From positions 55,133-119,132 of the forward strand of contig JAEZKF010000055.1 of assembly GCA_023415575.1 (NCBI GenBank): DNA of 64,000 nt. The letters run 5' to 3'. This document shows positions 33,776-41,987 of the stretch, piece after piece. The stretch's first letter is position 1; each line of letters begins with the position of its first letter. The notes under the pieces were generated by a model. It saw only the letters and a list, made by a program, of their open reading frames with translations. It made no database searches and was not told where the DNA came from. The stretch is from Bacillota bacterium. GTDB taxonomy: Bacteria; Bacillota; Clostridia; Oscillospirales; Ruminococcaceae. A program made the translations under genes and the position numbers.

Positions 33776-33804
33776 ATTATAGCGGGATTGGTGTATAAAG
33801 TAAA
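33776..33804 (-). promoter_or_regulatory. Probable promoter of glmS
   Basis: On the minus strand TTTACT (33804-33799), 17-bp spacer, TATAAT (33781-33776), about 155 nt upstream of the ribozyme cleavage site. Two unused AGGAGG-like purine runs (near 33693 and 33650) lie between, with no gene that I can support. Confidence 0.6.
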
Positions 33805-33891
33805 CTGAATTATCTTCCCTGAAATGGATTGGATAAAGCCAACAATTCCTATTTTAACTTGTTGATATCAACCTGTTACTATGCTATAATT

Positions 33892-33900
33892 TTTAAAGAT
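33892..33900 (+). promoter_or_regulatory. Extended -10 promoter upstream of the kinase-like gene
   Basis: TGCTATAAT (TGN-TATAAT) at 33892-33900. No good -35 at the usual distance; TTGATA at 33862 is too far. About 200 nt precede the TTG start. Confidence 0.5.
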
Positions 33901-34098
33901 ATTATTCTGTCGAACGTGCGGTTTTCCTTGTATTTTAAGGCGTTGTTTGCGCTTTTAATAGGTATGAACCCTTACACTTACAGCCACTTTATGATACCGA
34001 CACAAGCAAAATTACATCTGCCATGTTTTGAGCTTGATCGCCGCAAAGGGTCTTGGCATGGCACTTAATATAAGAATGAAAACAAGGGGGATATCGCG

Positions 34099-35580
34099 TT
34101 GGATACCAATCAGTTTCGTGGCTTTGATATAATCGAAGAGCTTGGCAGCGGAGCCTTCTCCAAAACCGTGCTCGCTGAGCAAAACGGCAAACGCGCCGTC
34201 ATAAAGACCATCGAGATGCCCAATCAGGCGACGCTCGACGAACGTACACCCGAATATGTAAAGAGCGAGGAGTTTGCCGAGGCCATGCGCACGGCAGGCA
34301 CGCAGCTAAACCGCTTACTAAAAACACTGGTTGGTATGCCGCAAACCACCGGACTTATGCGGTATTATGACTATACCCTCAGTCTGGATAGCGACCGCGG
34401 GATCTACACCCTTGCAATACTGATGGAATACGACACCCCGCTGCACGCCCTGTTGGAAACCGGGGAGGTGCCGGTCGGGGCAGTTCTTCGCATGGCGAGC
34501 CAGCTGTGCGAAGGGCTTGATGCCATGCACAAAAAGTACATCGTGCACGGCAACATCAAGGAATCGAACATCTTCTACAATCCCAGAAACGGCTTTATGC
34601 TGGGGGACTTCTTTATCAACGACATCCTTAGCACCTCGCTCGTGCCCGACCGCAACTTTAAAAGCTATGGCTACCGCTTCTTGGCACCCGAGGCCTACGA
34701 GGACGGCGAGTACTCCTACCGCACCGATATCTTCAGCCTCGGCATGATGCTGTATAAGATATTCAACAACAACCGCCTGCCGTTTGACGATGCGCCGAAT
34801 ACCTCTCTGCGCAAGGTCAAGAACAGCTGGGACGAGGCAAAGGTTTTACCACCGCCGGCATTTGATATCCCCGAGATTACCAAGGTGCTCGCAAAGGCCT
34901 GTGCCTACAACGCCGACGACCGCTACTCTACATACCTGCAGTTTAAGGTAGTAATCGATCGCCTGCTTTCCACCCTACCCAAGGATGTGTTGTACACTAA
35001 GCTCGGCTCCGCCCAGCAGGAAACAGTAGAGGAGCCAGAGCAGACTCAAGGCTATAGCGCACACCAAGAGGAGACTGCACTCATTGAAAATGAGATGGGT
35101 GGGGAGGAGACCCCGCCGATTGTAAGGAAGCTAAGGCGCGTTCCCGTGCAGCCTGCGGAGCCGGAGGAGACAGCCGAACCCGATGCCCGCCCCGCCGACT
35201 ATGAGACACAAGCGGTTGAGGACACACAGGAGGCCGAAGAGGAAAATCCGCTTATTCCGCCCTCTATTCGCGAGGATGCCGAGTCAGGACAGGTGTATGA
35301 CCGCCCCGTGCGGCAGCTGGTGCGTCACTACGAGCCTTCCGCAAATGCGCTTGCATCACCGCCGCCTACCACTGCGGACATCGAGTCTGCCGAAAGAAGA
35401 AAGCGTCGCACAAGGATTCCCAACGATAGCTTTAACTATTTTGACTACAACAGCGAGGACTATTCAGACCCCGAGCCCGGGAAGGCCCGCCGTCGGGTGC
35501 TGATTTTCGCAATTGTTGCGATTATCCTGTCGGGCCTTGCTATAGGCGCCGGATTCCTTGTAAAGCTCCTAGCGGGTTGA
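34099..35580 (+). CDS. Membrane-anchored protein kinase-like protein with degenerate catalytic loop
   Basis: A 493-residue protein. Residues 8-280 have a Hanks-type kinase fold: G-loop ELGSGAFSKTV, K36 in AVIKTIE, DFG-like D170 (GDFF), APE at 196-198, and D210 in RTDIFSLG. The HRD Asp is replaced: the loop reads VHGNIKESNIF (N152), with K154 and N157 kept. Residues 300-460 are acidic, Pro/Glu-rich linker; a single helix near 465-488 ends the protein with no outside domain. It may be a pseudokinase or a weak enzyme. TTG 34099 with AAGGGGG upstream is the start. Confidence 0.82.
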   Translation: MDTNQFRGFDIIEELGSGAFSKTVLAEQNGKRAVIKTIEMPNQATLDERTPEYVKSEEFAEAMRTAGTQLNRLLKTLVGMPQTTGLMRYYDYTLSLDSDRGIYTLAILMEYDTPLHALLETGEVPVGAVLRMASQLCEGLDAMHKKYIVHGNIKESNIFYNPRNGFMLGDFFINDILSTSLVPDRNFKSYGYRFLAPEAYEDGEYSYRTDIFSLGMMLYKIFNNNRLPFDDAPNTSLRKVKNSWDEAKVLPPPAFDIPEITKVLAKACAYNADDRYSTYLQFKVVIDRLLSTLPKDVLYTKLGSAQQETVEEPEQTQGYSAHQEETALIENEMGGEETPPIVRKLRRVPVQPAEPEETAEPDARPADYETQAVEDTQEAEEENPLIPPSIREDAESGQVYDRPVRQLVRHYEPSANALASPPPTTADIESAERRKRRTRIPNDSFNYFDYNSEDYSDPEPGKARRRVLIFAIVAIILSGLAIGAGFLVKLLAG

Positions 35581-35597
35581 TTTTTGCAATAATAACG

Positions 35598-35625
35598 CAG
35601 GTCGATGTTCCCATACATCGGCCTG
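35598..35625 (+). terminator. Possible terminator of the kinase-like gene
   Basis: 11-bp stem CAGGTCGATGT (35598-35608) / ACATCGGCCTG (35615-35625) with one G-T pair; weak T-run (TTTGCC). Confidence 0.55.
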
Positions 35626-35686
35626 TTTGCCTGTAGTGGGTGTTTTTGCGTATGAAATCTGTTTTGATTTTACGTTTTGCACGCAC

Positions 35687-35715
35687 TTGTAATTCACGAA
35701 CAAATGTATTATAAT
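35687..35715 (+). promoter_or_regulatory. Promoter upstream of SRP RNA
   Basis: TTGTAA (35687-35692), 17-bp spacer, TATAAT (35710-35715). A second possible -10, TACAAT at 35789-35794, sits just before the RNA 5' end but lacks a clear -35. Confidence 0.6.
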
Positions 35716-35802
35716 ATTGCTTACTGAGTAAACAGTGATTTTCATCATTGATGTTTATTCGGTCAAATGATTTAATAGAAGTATGTTGTACAATCGGCAT
35801 CA

Positions 35803-35977
35803 GGCAGGCAGGGCGTGCGCCCTGACATGCGGGTATGCGGGTCCTGTGCGACAGAGCGCCGTGAACCATGTCAGGCGGGGAACCGAGCAGCATTAAGCGG
35901 ATGTCTTTGTGTGCCACAGATCAATCTGTATATCCGCTTGTGAGGGCGCAGGCATATCCGTAAGGGATCTGCCCGCC
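35803..35977 (+). ncRNA. ffs: Signal recognition particle RNA
   Basis: The conserved helix 8 region is present: GTGAACCATGTCAGG, a GGAA tetraloop, then GAGCAGCATTAAG (about 35861-35896). GGGTCCTGTGCGACAG upstream and TGTGTGCCACAG downstream form helix 5. The ends GGCAGGCAG (35803-35811) and CTGCCCGCC (35969-35977) pair with one mismatch, then TTTTT. The RNA carries Ffh and targets membrane proteins. At ~175 nt it is shorter than the Bacillus 271-nt form. As in Bacillus, it precedes dnaX. Confidence 0.9.
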
Positions 35978-36060
35978 TTTTTCAATGTATGGGATAATCA
36001 AAAAAGACCTTTCTATAGCTACCTTACTATCATTATGCGGCGTAAGGGGTGTGAAATACG

Positions 36061-37623
36061 ATGTATAAAGCGCTGTACAGAACATGGCGTCCGGCAAGGT
36101 TTGACGATGTCGTTGGGCAGCAGCATATCACCGTTACCCTCAAAAACGAGGTAAGGCTTTCACGCGTCGCGCACTCCTATCTGTTTACCGGTTCCCGCGG
36201 AACAGGCAAGACCACCTGCGCGAAAATTTTAGCCAAGGCGGTCAACTGCCTATCCCCCGTAGACGGCGACCCGTGCGGCGAATGCTCGATCTGCCTCGGC
36301 ATTGAGGACGGTACCGTCACCGATGTCATGGAGATAGATGCTGCCAGCAACAACGGTGTAGACGATGTCCGCGCACTGCGCGAGGAGGCGGCCTTCACCC
36401 CGGTAAGTGCAAAGTACCGCGTATATATCATCGACGAGGCCCACATGCTCTCCACAGCGGCCTTTAACGCCCTGCTTAAAATTATGGAGGAGCCGCCCGA
36501 GCACGTCTTATTCATCCTTGCCACCACCGAGGTACACAAGGTGCCCGCAACCATCATCTCCCGCTGCCAGCGGTTTGATTTCGGGCGCATCGACACCGGT
36601 GCAATCAAGGACCGTCTCTTGTATATCTCGCAGCAGGAGGGCATCAAGATAGACGAGGATGCCGCCCAGCTTATCGCCCGAATCTCAGAGGGCGGTATGC
36701 GCGACGCCATCTCGCTGCTAGACCAATGTGCATCGCCCGGTCAGCCGATTGATACCGCTCTGGTATCGCGCATAGCAGGACTTGCGGACAATGCAAGACT
36801 CTACGAGCTGTGCGATGCTATAGCAGAAAAGAACAGCGCAAAGGCGCTTGAAATCATAGACCGATTAAGTGCTGCATCGGTGGACTATGCCCGACTGATG
36901 CATGAGTTGATGGTGCTCTTTCGCAACATCATGGTAGCGAAGGTCTCTCCGCAACCCGACGAACTGATTACCTGTACGCCTGAGGATTTGGCGCGCATCC
37001 GCGATGCGGCAAAGCGCTATCCGATGGAGATGATTCTACATGCGATGTCGGCCTTAAATGAGACGCTGGACAGCATCGGCAGAACGCAATCAAAGCGGCT
37101 TGCCGCCGAGATGTGCATGGTTCGGTTGACCTCCCCATCGCTGGATAGCTCCACTGAAGCTTTACTGCGCCGGATTTCGGAGCTGGAAAACAGGATTTCC
37201 ACAGCGGCCGTTGCTACCCCTGCACCTGCACCGGCAGTACAGCAGGCTTCGCAGCAGCCCGTGCGGGAAGAACCCCTCCCGCCGCCACCAGAGGTGCTGG
37301 AGGTCGAGGAACGGTTTGCAGCGTGGGACAGCGTCCTTGAGCGGCTATCTAAGACAAACCCCGCCCTTCACGGGACACTCGTTAACTCCACCGCATACAT
37401 TGTCGGCGACCTGGTGCTAATCGACGCAAAAGACTCTATGTTTGCAGAGATGATGCGCAAGAACGAATACACCAAGATGAGCCTGCGCGAGGCAATCCGG
37501 TTAGAAACCGGCAAGGTCTACCGGCTTGGGCCCGTTAAAAAGAACGTAGAGATCAAGGAAACGGGCGGTCTGCTCGCAGAGCTTGAGAAAAAGGCAAAGG
37601 AAGCGGGCATCGACATCAATTAG
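36061..37623 (+). CDS. dnaX: DNA polymerase III subunits gamma and tau
   Basis: A 520-residue clamp-loader ATPase. It opens with MYKALYRTWRPARFDDVVGQ; Walker A is GSRGTGKTT, the four-Cys zinc module is near residues 64-79, Walker B is YIIDEAHMLS, and SRCQRFDF is the sensor/arginine finger region. Domain III follows, then a Pro-rich linker (residues 390-420) and a C-terminal tau-like domain. It loads the sliding clamp at replication forks. AAGGGG lies upstream. No slippery frameshift site that I would trust is seen. Confidence 0.95.
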   Translation: MYKALYRTWRPARFDDVVGQQHITVTLKNEVRLSRVAHSYLFTGSRGTGKTTCAKILAKAVNCLSPVDGDPCGECSICLGIEDGTVTDVMEIDAASNNGVDDVRALREEAAFTPVSAKYRVYIIDEAHMLSTAAFNALLKIMEEPPEHVLFILATTEVHKVPATIISRCQRFDFGRIDTGAIKDRLLYISQQEGIKIDEDAAQLIARISEGGMRDAISLLDQCASPGQPIDTALVSRIAGLADNARLYELCDAIAEKNSAKALEIIDRLSAASVDYARLMHELMVLFRNIMVAKVSPQPDELITCTPEDLARIRDAAKRYPMEMILHAMSALNETLDSIGRTQSKRLAAEMCMVRLTSPSLDSSTEALLRRISELENRISTAAVATPAPAPAVQQASQQPVREEPLPPPPEVLEVEERFAAWDSVLERLSKTNPALHGTLVNSTAYIVGDLVLIDAKDSMFAEMMRKNEYTKMSLREAIRLETGKVYRLGPVKKNVEIKETGGLLAELEKKAKEAGIDIN

Positions 37624-37650
37624 TAAGTGAGAGATTATTACTGTTAATAA

Positions 37651-37726
37651 CGGTCAAAGCTCTATGCAGGATTTGACCGATTTAGAATTACGGGGCAGTC
37701 TCAAAACTAAGGCAGACTACCGCCCC
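37651..37726 (+). promoter_or_regulatory. Two hairpins in the dnaX-yaaK gap
   Basis: CGGTCAAA (37651-37658) / TTTGACCG (37672-37679), then GGGGCAGTCT (37692-37701) / AGACT...GCCCC (37714-37726). Neither has a T-run; function unknown, possibly message processing. Confidence 0.5.
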
Positions 37727-37784
37727 AATACCATAAAAACTTTCTACAACAAGGTATTAAGCAGGGAAGGCGTGGTTACAAACT

Positions 37785-38141
37785 ATGAAATCTAGATTAC
37801 CCGCAGGGTTCGGCGGCGGCCCACAGAACATGCAGGGCATGATTAAGCAGGCCCAGAAGATGCAGGATGAGATGGCGCGCGTTACCGAGCAGATTGAGGC
37901 AATGGAGTTCACCGCAACGGTAGGCGGCGGCGCTGTCGAGATTACCATGACGGGCAAAAAAGAGGTAAAGGCACTCACCATCAAGCCTGAGGTAGTAGAT
38001 TCTGAGGATGTCGAGATGCTGCAGGACCTTTTGATTGCGGCATACAACGAGGTCATGGCCAAGGTTGAAACCACCAGCAGCGAAATGATGAGCAAAGTAA
38101 CGGGAGGATTTAACATGCCCGGACTGCCCGGCATGTTTTAA
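37785..38141 (+). CDS. yaaK: YbaB/EbfC family nucleoid-associated protein
   Basis: A 118-residue YbaB family protein: MQGMIKQAQKMQDEMARVTEQ, GGGAVEITMTGKKEV, and LQDLLIAAYNEVMAKVE are standard. It binds DNA as a homodimer. It lies between dnaX and recR exactly as in Bacillus and E. coli. GGAAGG is about 12 bp ahead of ATG. Confidence 0.93.
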   Translation: MKSRLPAGFGGGPQNMQGMIKQAQKMQDEMARVTEQIEAMEFTATVGGGAVEITMTGKKEVKALTIKPEVVDSEDVEMLQDLLIAAYNEVMAKVETTSSEMMSKVTGGFNMPGLPGMF

Positions 38142-38149
38142 TTGACGAC

Positions 38150-38755
38150 ATGGCTAAGAGCATACTTCCGCTGCCGCTCATCAAGCTCATCGAGCAGTTT
38201 GAACGGCTCCCGGGTATCGGTCACAAATCCGCACAGAAGCTTGCGTTCTATGTGCTCAACTCAAGCAAAGAGCAGGCAGAGGCGTTTGCAAGTGCAATTT
38301 TGGATGCCCAAAAGAGCATTCATAACTGCAAGATATGCCAAAACCTCACCGACGGCGAGTTGTGCGCGGTGTGCGATGACCAAACCCGTGATAAATCGAC
38401 CATCTGCGTGGTGGAGGACACCCGTTATGTGGTTGCAATCGAACGCACGAAGGAGTATAATGGCGTGTACCATGTACTCCATGGACTTATCTCGCCGATG
38501 GACGGCATTGGTCCCGATGATTTGAGCATCAAGGAGCTGCTAGCCCGTGTGAACGCGGGCGGCGTGTCGGAGATTATTGTCGCGACCAATGCAAACGTCG
38601 AGGGTGAGGCAACCGCAATGTATTTAGCTCGCCTCTTAAAGCCCCTCGGGGTAAAGGTCTCCCGCCTTGCGTATGGCATACCGGTCGGCGGCGATTTGGA
38701 GTACGCCGACGAGGTAACACTCTACCGGGCAATCGAGGGCAGAAGCGAGCTGTAG
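38150..38755 (+). CDS. recR: Recombination mediator RecR
   Basis: A 201-residue RecR: helix-hairpin-helix FERLPGIGHKSAQKLAFYVL, zinc finger CKICQNLTDGELCAVC, and a TOPRIM domain with VVEDTRYVVAIE. It helps load RecA at gaps with RecF/RecO. It starts 8 bp after yaaK with no clear ribosome site, so translation is likely coupled. Confidence 0.95.
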   Translation: MAKSILPLPLIKLIEQFERLPGIGHKSAQKLAFYVLNSSKEQAEAFASAILDAQKSIHNCKICQNLTDGELCAVCDDQTRDKSTICVVEDTRYVVAIERTKEYNGVYHVLHGLISPMDGIGPDDLSIKELLARVNAGGVSEIIVATNANVEGEATAMYLARLLKPLGVKVSRLAYGIPVGGDLEYADEVTLYRAIEGRSEL

Positions 38756-38789
38756 ATGACATTCTCCGCGAAGGGAGGGCAAGACCACG

Positions 38790-39266
38790 GTGGCAAAGGG
38801 CAAGGAAAATACCAAAACCATTGCAAACAACAAAAAGGCATTTCATGACTACTTTGTTGATGAATCCTATGAAGCGGGTATCGAGCTGTGCGGCACCGAG
38901 GTCAAGTCGATTCGAGCGGGTAATGTCAACCTCAAGGACAGCTGGTGCGAGATTAAGGACGGAGAGATCTTTGTTCGCGGGATGCATGTAAGCCCCTACG
39001 AGCACGGCAACATTTTTAACCGCGACCCCATGCGCGTCCGCAAGCTATTGATGCACAAGCGCGAAATCATGAAGCTGCTTGGACTAATTAAGCAGCAAAG
39101 CTATACGCTTGTACCGCTCTCGCTCTACTTTAAGGGGTCTCGCGTCAAGGTTCAGCTGGGCCTTTGCCGAGGCAAAAAGCTGTATGACAAACGTGAGGAC
39201 ATGGCAAACCGCGCAGCCAAACGCGACATCGACCGCGCAATGAAGGACAACGCTCGGTCGTTTTAG
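38790..39266 (+). CDS. smpB: tmRNA-binding protein SmpB
   Basis: A 158-residue SmpB: IANNKKAFHDYFVDESYEAG, GTEVKSIRAGNVNLKDSW, and the basic tail KKLYDKREDMANRAAKRDI needed for ribosome decoding. The start is GTG 38790 with AAGGGAGGG upstream. It lies 71 bp before its partner tmRNA gene. Confidence 0.95.
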   Translation: MAKGKENTKTIANNKKAFHDYFVDESYEAGIELCGTEVKSIRAGNVNLKDSWCEIKDGEIFVRGMHVSPYEHGNIFNRDPMRVRKLLMHKREIMKLLGLIKQQSYTLVPLSLYFKGSRVKVQLGLCRGKKLYDKREDMANRAAKRDIDRAMKDNARSF

Positions 39267-39337
39267 TCAATCTGTTTTTATGTAAGTAATAAGCACAAAA
39301 CGGAAATAATACCAAAGAAACCCCAACCCATATACAT

Positions 39338-39687
39338 GGGGGCGTAAAGGTTTCGACGGGGATTTTGAACCACGATAAGCGGGCAGAGTTAGCTGGACAC
39401 TCTTTAAACGCCGGCACTTTAAAATTAAACGCTAACAATAACAAATTAGCTTTAGCTGCTTAATGCAGCTCGTCTGGCCAATCAGTACCACGGGGTTGGT
39501 TTAGGCGTCATTTAGTGGTGAACGTCTCGTAAGAGTTTCTCGGCTTACCTGATGTATTAGGGAATACCAAAAGGCACAGCCTGCTTTTCGGCGGTGCCCG
39601 GAGGGAATTCTAAAAGAAAAGCTGCGCCCGGAGAAGTTTGTGGGGATAGGTTTTCGGACGCGAGTTCGACTCTCGCCGCCTCCACCA
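39338..39687 (+). ncRNA. ssrA: Transfer-messenger RNA
   Basis: A one-piece tmRNA of 350 nt. Acceptor GGGGGCG (39338-39344) pairs with CGCCTCC (39677-39683), then A-CCA encoded to 39687. The 5' TAAAGGTTTCGACGGGG and the 3' GCGAGTTCGACTCTCGC T-arm are standard. The tag frame starts at GCT 39431 and encodes ANNNKLALAA, stop TAA at 39461-39463. It rescues stalled ribosomes with SmpB. Confidence 0.96.
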
Positions 39688-39693
39688 TATAAG

Positions 39694-39730
39694 AACGTCA
39701 GTATTGATACAAATGCTGGCGTTTTTATTT
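39694..39730 (+). terminator. First terminator of ssrA
   Basis: AACGTCAG (39694-39701) / CTGGCGTT (39716-39723), one G-T pair, followed by TTTTATTTT. Confidence 0.85.
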
Positions 39731-39741
39731 TGCACACAGCG

Positions 39742-39785
39742 GCCGTCAGAATGTCTTGTAAGCAAGGCTTTCTGGCGGCTTTTTT
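39742..39785 (+). terminator. Second, tandem terminator after ssrA
   Basis: GCCGTCAGAA (39742-39751) / TTCTGGCGGC (39770-39779), one G-T pair, then six T. Confidence 0.85.
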
Positions 39786-39850
39786 GCTATTTCCGTTTAC
39801 ATAGTGTAATCAAAAAGGCTTGTCTATTGAGCATATAGCTTGATTACGCC

Positions 39851-39911
39851 GTGCACTCGGCAAACGGTAACTTGGGGGTGTGTATAGGGTGTGCACTCGG
39901 AAAATGGGAAC
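39851..39911 (+). repeat. Short direct repeat downstream of ssrA
   Basis: GTGCACTCGG occurs at 39851-39860 and 39891-39900 (40-bp spacing), each followed by a related 11-bp tail ending in AAC. Origin unknown; the rest of 39786-39984 shows nothing I can name. Confidence 0.55.
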
Positions 39912-39984
39912 ATTGAGATTCCAAACAGTGACGTCCCTGTGTCGTAACACGGCATTATATAGACACCATCTTTGATACAAACAG

Positions 39985-40022
39985 AAAAAGCCTCTCCCGA
40001 TGTAAAGGCACCGGAGAAGGCT
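39985..40022 (-). terminator. Terminator of the AbrB-ABC operon
   Basis: On the minus strand a 13-bp imperfect stem (40022-40010 with 40001-39989) followed by TTTTT. Confidence 0.8.
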
Positions 40023-40051
40023 TGGTTTCATCTGTCCAATGTAAGGTATTT

Positions 40052-40705
40052 CTACAAATCTATTTCTTCAAATGATTTTACAGAGCATTTAAAACCTATA
40101 TAGGTAAATAATGAGTATATAGCAATTCCTGCAGCTAACCCCAGCAATTGAACTTCAATGTTTTCAAAGCCAAAAGAATTTAAAACATCCAATCCCGGAA
40201 AATATCTAAGGGCTTCAGCGAGTCCAATTACAATAAAACATGCAATGCAAAACGAGATAAAAGGTTTCCCAAAATAATAACCTGTTTTAAAATATCCTCT
40301 GACAAATAGGATATTGAATAATCCAAAGAGTGTCAAAGCAAATCCTAAAAACACCAGATTTGCTGTTAGTAATGGATTATTAACATATATATCTGCATCT
40401 TTAAATAAAGTCATTCTTATGAATGTGATTATCAACATCAGTAAAAAAGTTGATAATTCTATAGTACAAACAAAGATAAATTTAGCTTTTACAATATCTT
40501 TTTTGGTTACAGGAAGCAGTATTGAATACGCTATATCGTTAGATTCTCTATATGATTGGAATGATTGAAATATTCCCTGACATGAAAAAAACACTCCAAG
40601 CAAAATGGGATAGCCCGGAATAAAGGTCATTAATCCAAAGGCAATAAAATAATAAGAAAGAATATGAGCGCTTAATTTAAACTCTTTTCTAATAAGATTA
40701 TTCAT
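40052..40705 (-). CDS. ABC-2 type transporter permease
   Basis: A 217-residue protein with about six hydrophobic helices and the N-terminal MNNLIRKEFKLSAHILSYYF typical of ABC-2 membrane subunits (YtrC/bacitracin-exporter-like small permeases). AT-rich, unlike the flanking housekeeping genes. ATG 40705 with GAGAGGG upstream; it overlaps the ATPase gene by 8 bp. It is the export channel; the substrate could be a peptide, antibiotic or lipid. Confidence 0.85.
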   Translation of the reverse strand: MNNLIRKEFKLSAHILSYYFIAFGLMTFIPGYPILLGVFFSCQGIFQSFQSYRESNDIAYSILLPVTKKDIVKAKFIFVCTIELSTFLLMLIITFIRMTLFKDADIYVNNPLLTANLVFLGFALTLFGLFNILFVRGYFKTGYYFGKPFISFCIACFIVIGLAEALRYFPGLDVLNSFGFENIEVQLLGLAAGIAIYSLFTYIGFKCSVKSFEEIDL

Positions 40706-41420
40706 GTCTTTCCCTCTCAAGTCTTAATATAATATCCTCCAAAGTCTCATTACCCGACTTATGTTTTTCAATGAAATCTTCTTTGCTACAAGCACTCACA
40801 ACTTTTCCACCACTGATATATACGATATCGTCCGCACACTTTTCCAAATCAGATGTTATATGGGTTGAGAACAATATGGCTGTTCCTCTTTTTTTAAGCT
40901 CAATAAATACTTCTAATATTTCATCTCTAGAGAATGGATCGAGTCCGCTTGTTGGTTCATCAAGTATCAGAACTTTAGCGTGATGACTTAGTGCCAATAA
41001 TAAATTAAACTTGACTTTCATGCCTTCAGATAATTCGCTGGGGGTTTTTGATAGATCCAATTGGAATAAATCTTTATATTCATTCATAATACGATCATCC
41101 CAATTGTCGTAGAAAGTCTTGGTTACATTAATAATATCCGTCAGTTTTTTTCGGGGATAGTAATTAGTCGTTCCACTGGAATATCCGATTTGATTTTTGA
41201 TGATGTTTTCATGGCCCTGTAAATCCAGGTTGAAGAACTTTACGTTTCCACTATTTGCTTTAACAATATTTAATATTGATTTTATGGTCGTAGTCTTTCC
41301 GGCGCCATTTCTTCCAATGAAACCTACGATATGTCCTTCTTCTACATTAAAACTAACATTATCTAGTTTAAATGCTTTATATTCCTTTGTAATATTTTTA
41401 ATTTCTATCGCATTCATCAT
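40698..41420 (-). CDS. ABC transporter ATP-binding protein (ABC-2 exporter)
   Basis: A 240-residue ATPase: Walker A GRNGAGKTT, signature LSEGMKVKF, Walker B VLILDEPTSGLDPFS, H-loop FSTHITSDLEKCAD. The signature is LSEGM rather than LSGGQ, which is common in YtrB/BcrA-type exporters. ATG 41420 overlaps the AbrB gene stop in an ATGA arrangement, so translation is coupled. It pairs with the permease gene just downstream. Confidence 0.92.
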   Translation of the reverse strand: MMNAIEIKNITKEYKAFKLDNVSFNVEEGHIVGFIGRNGAGKTTTIKSILNIVKANSGNVKFFNLDLQGHENIIKNQIGYSSGTTNYYPRKKLTDIINVTKTFYDNWDDRIMNEYKDLFQLDLSKTPSELSEGMKVKFNLLLALSHHAKVLILDEPTSGLDPFSRDEILEVFIELKKRGTAILFSTHITSDLEKCADDIVYISGGKVVSACSKEDFIEKHKSGNETLEDIILRLERERHE

Positions 41421-41623
41421 TTATTTCCTCCTAATAAATTATTAAAAATGACCTCAAACTGACTTTTGGGAGGAATCGCGATGCCTCTTTCTTCATCTGC
41501 CAAAATGATTAAACTGTCTCCTGGTTTAATATCAAAAATATCTCTGGCCTGTTTGGGTATGACTATTTGCCCTTTTTCTCCAACAGTAACTGTCCATATA
41601 TATTTACCTTTAGGTGCGTTCAT
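41417..41623 (-). CDS. AbrB/SpoVT-type swapped-hairpin transcription regulator
   Basis: A 68-residue AbrB-like DNA-binding protein: YIWTVTVGEKGQIVIPKQARDIFDIKPGDSLIIL is the standard swapped-hairpin domain, quoted here in part. ATG 41623 with AAGGAGG at 7 bp. As the first gene of the exporter operon it most likely autoregulates it through the palindrome overlapping the promoter. MazE antitoxins share this fold, but no toxin gene is present. Confidence 0.88.
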   Translation of the reverse strand: MNAPKGKYIWTVTVGEKGQIVIPKQARDIFDIKPGDSLIILADEERGIAIPPKSQFEVIFNNLLGGNK

Positions 41624-41643
41624 ATTAATCCTCCTTATATGAC

Positions 41644-41672
41644 CAGTATAACTTTTCATACATATTATACTG
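41644..41672 (-). promoter_or_regulatory. Palindrome overlapping the AbrB operon promoter
   Basis: CAGTATAA (41644-41651), 13-bp spacer, TTATACTG (41665-41672), perfect. The minus-strand -10 TATAAT (41669-41664) lies inside one arm, so binding should block transcription. Confidence 0.65.
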
Positions 41673-41874
41673 ACATAATTAATGTGAAAAAGCAAGTTTT
41701 TTTCTCTGGTTTGGTGAAAATGAAAAAATTCAAAAGGCCGAAGTTAATATTGAATGGCTTCTGTCACCCTGAAAAACAAGGGTGTGAACAAAGCAAACGG
41801 ATCAAACGGGAACAAGGCTACCGGGTGCATTTTGTATCCAACGCGTGCCCTTCTCCATCATTATGCTATAAAAG

Positions 41875-41899
41875 AAAAGCCCGATAAGATCGGGGTTTT
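41875..41899 (+). terminator. Isolated hairpin terminator
   Basis: AAAA-CCCGAT / ATCGGG-TTTT with a 3-nt loop (one G-G mismatch between). No intact gene precedes it on the plus strand; it may be a relic. Confidence 0.6.
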
Positions 41900-41949
41900 C
41901 GCCGTTATATAGGCTAATTTTTATAGTCATGATAGAGTAATATTCTCTA

Positions 41950-41978
41950 TTGGATTTTTCTCATTTAGGCTTTATAAT
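41950..41978 (+). promoter_or_regulatory. Promoter of the Na/Pi cotransporter gene
   Basis: TTGGAT (41950-41955), 17-bp spacer, TATAAT (41973-41978). The leader to ATG 42217 would be about 230 nt. Confidence 0.65.
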
Positions 41979-41987
41979 AGATTAGGT

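Noticed and set aside
36061..37623. Programmed frameshift in dnaX to make a short gamma form
   Set aside because: No A6-7/G slippery run with a following stem in the proper place; the AAAAAG near 37545 is too close to the end.
39338..39911. Integrative element attachment site at the ssrA 3' end
   Set aside because: No second copy of the tmRNA tail and no integrase were found; the 10-bp GTGCACTCGG repeat alone does not show integration.
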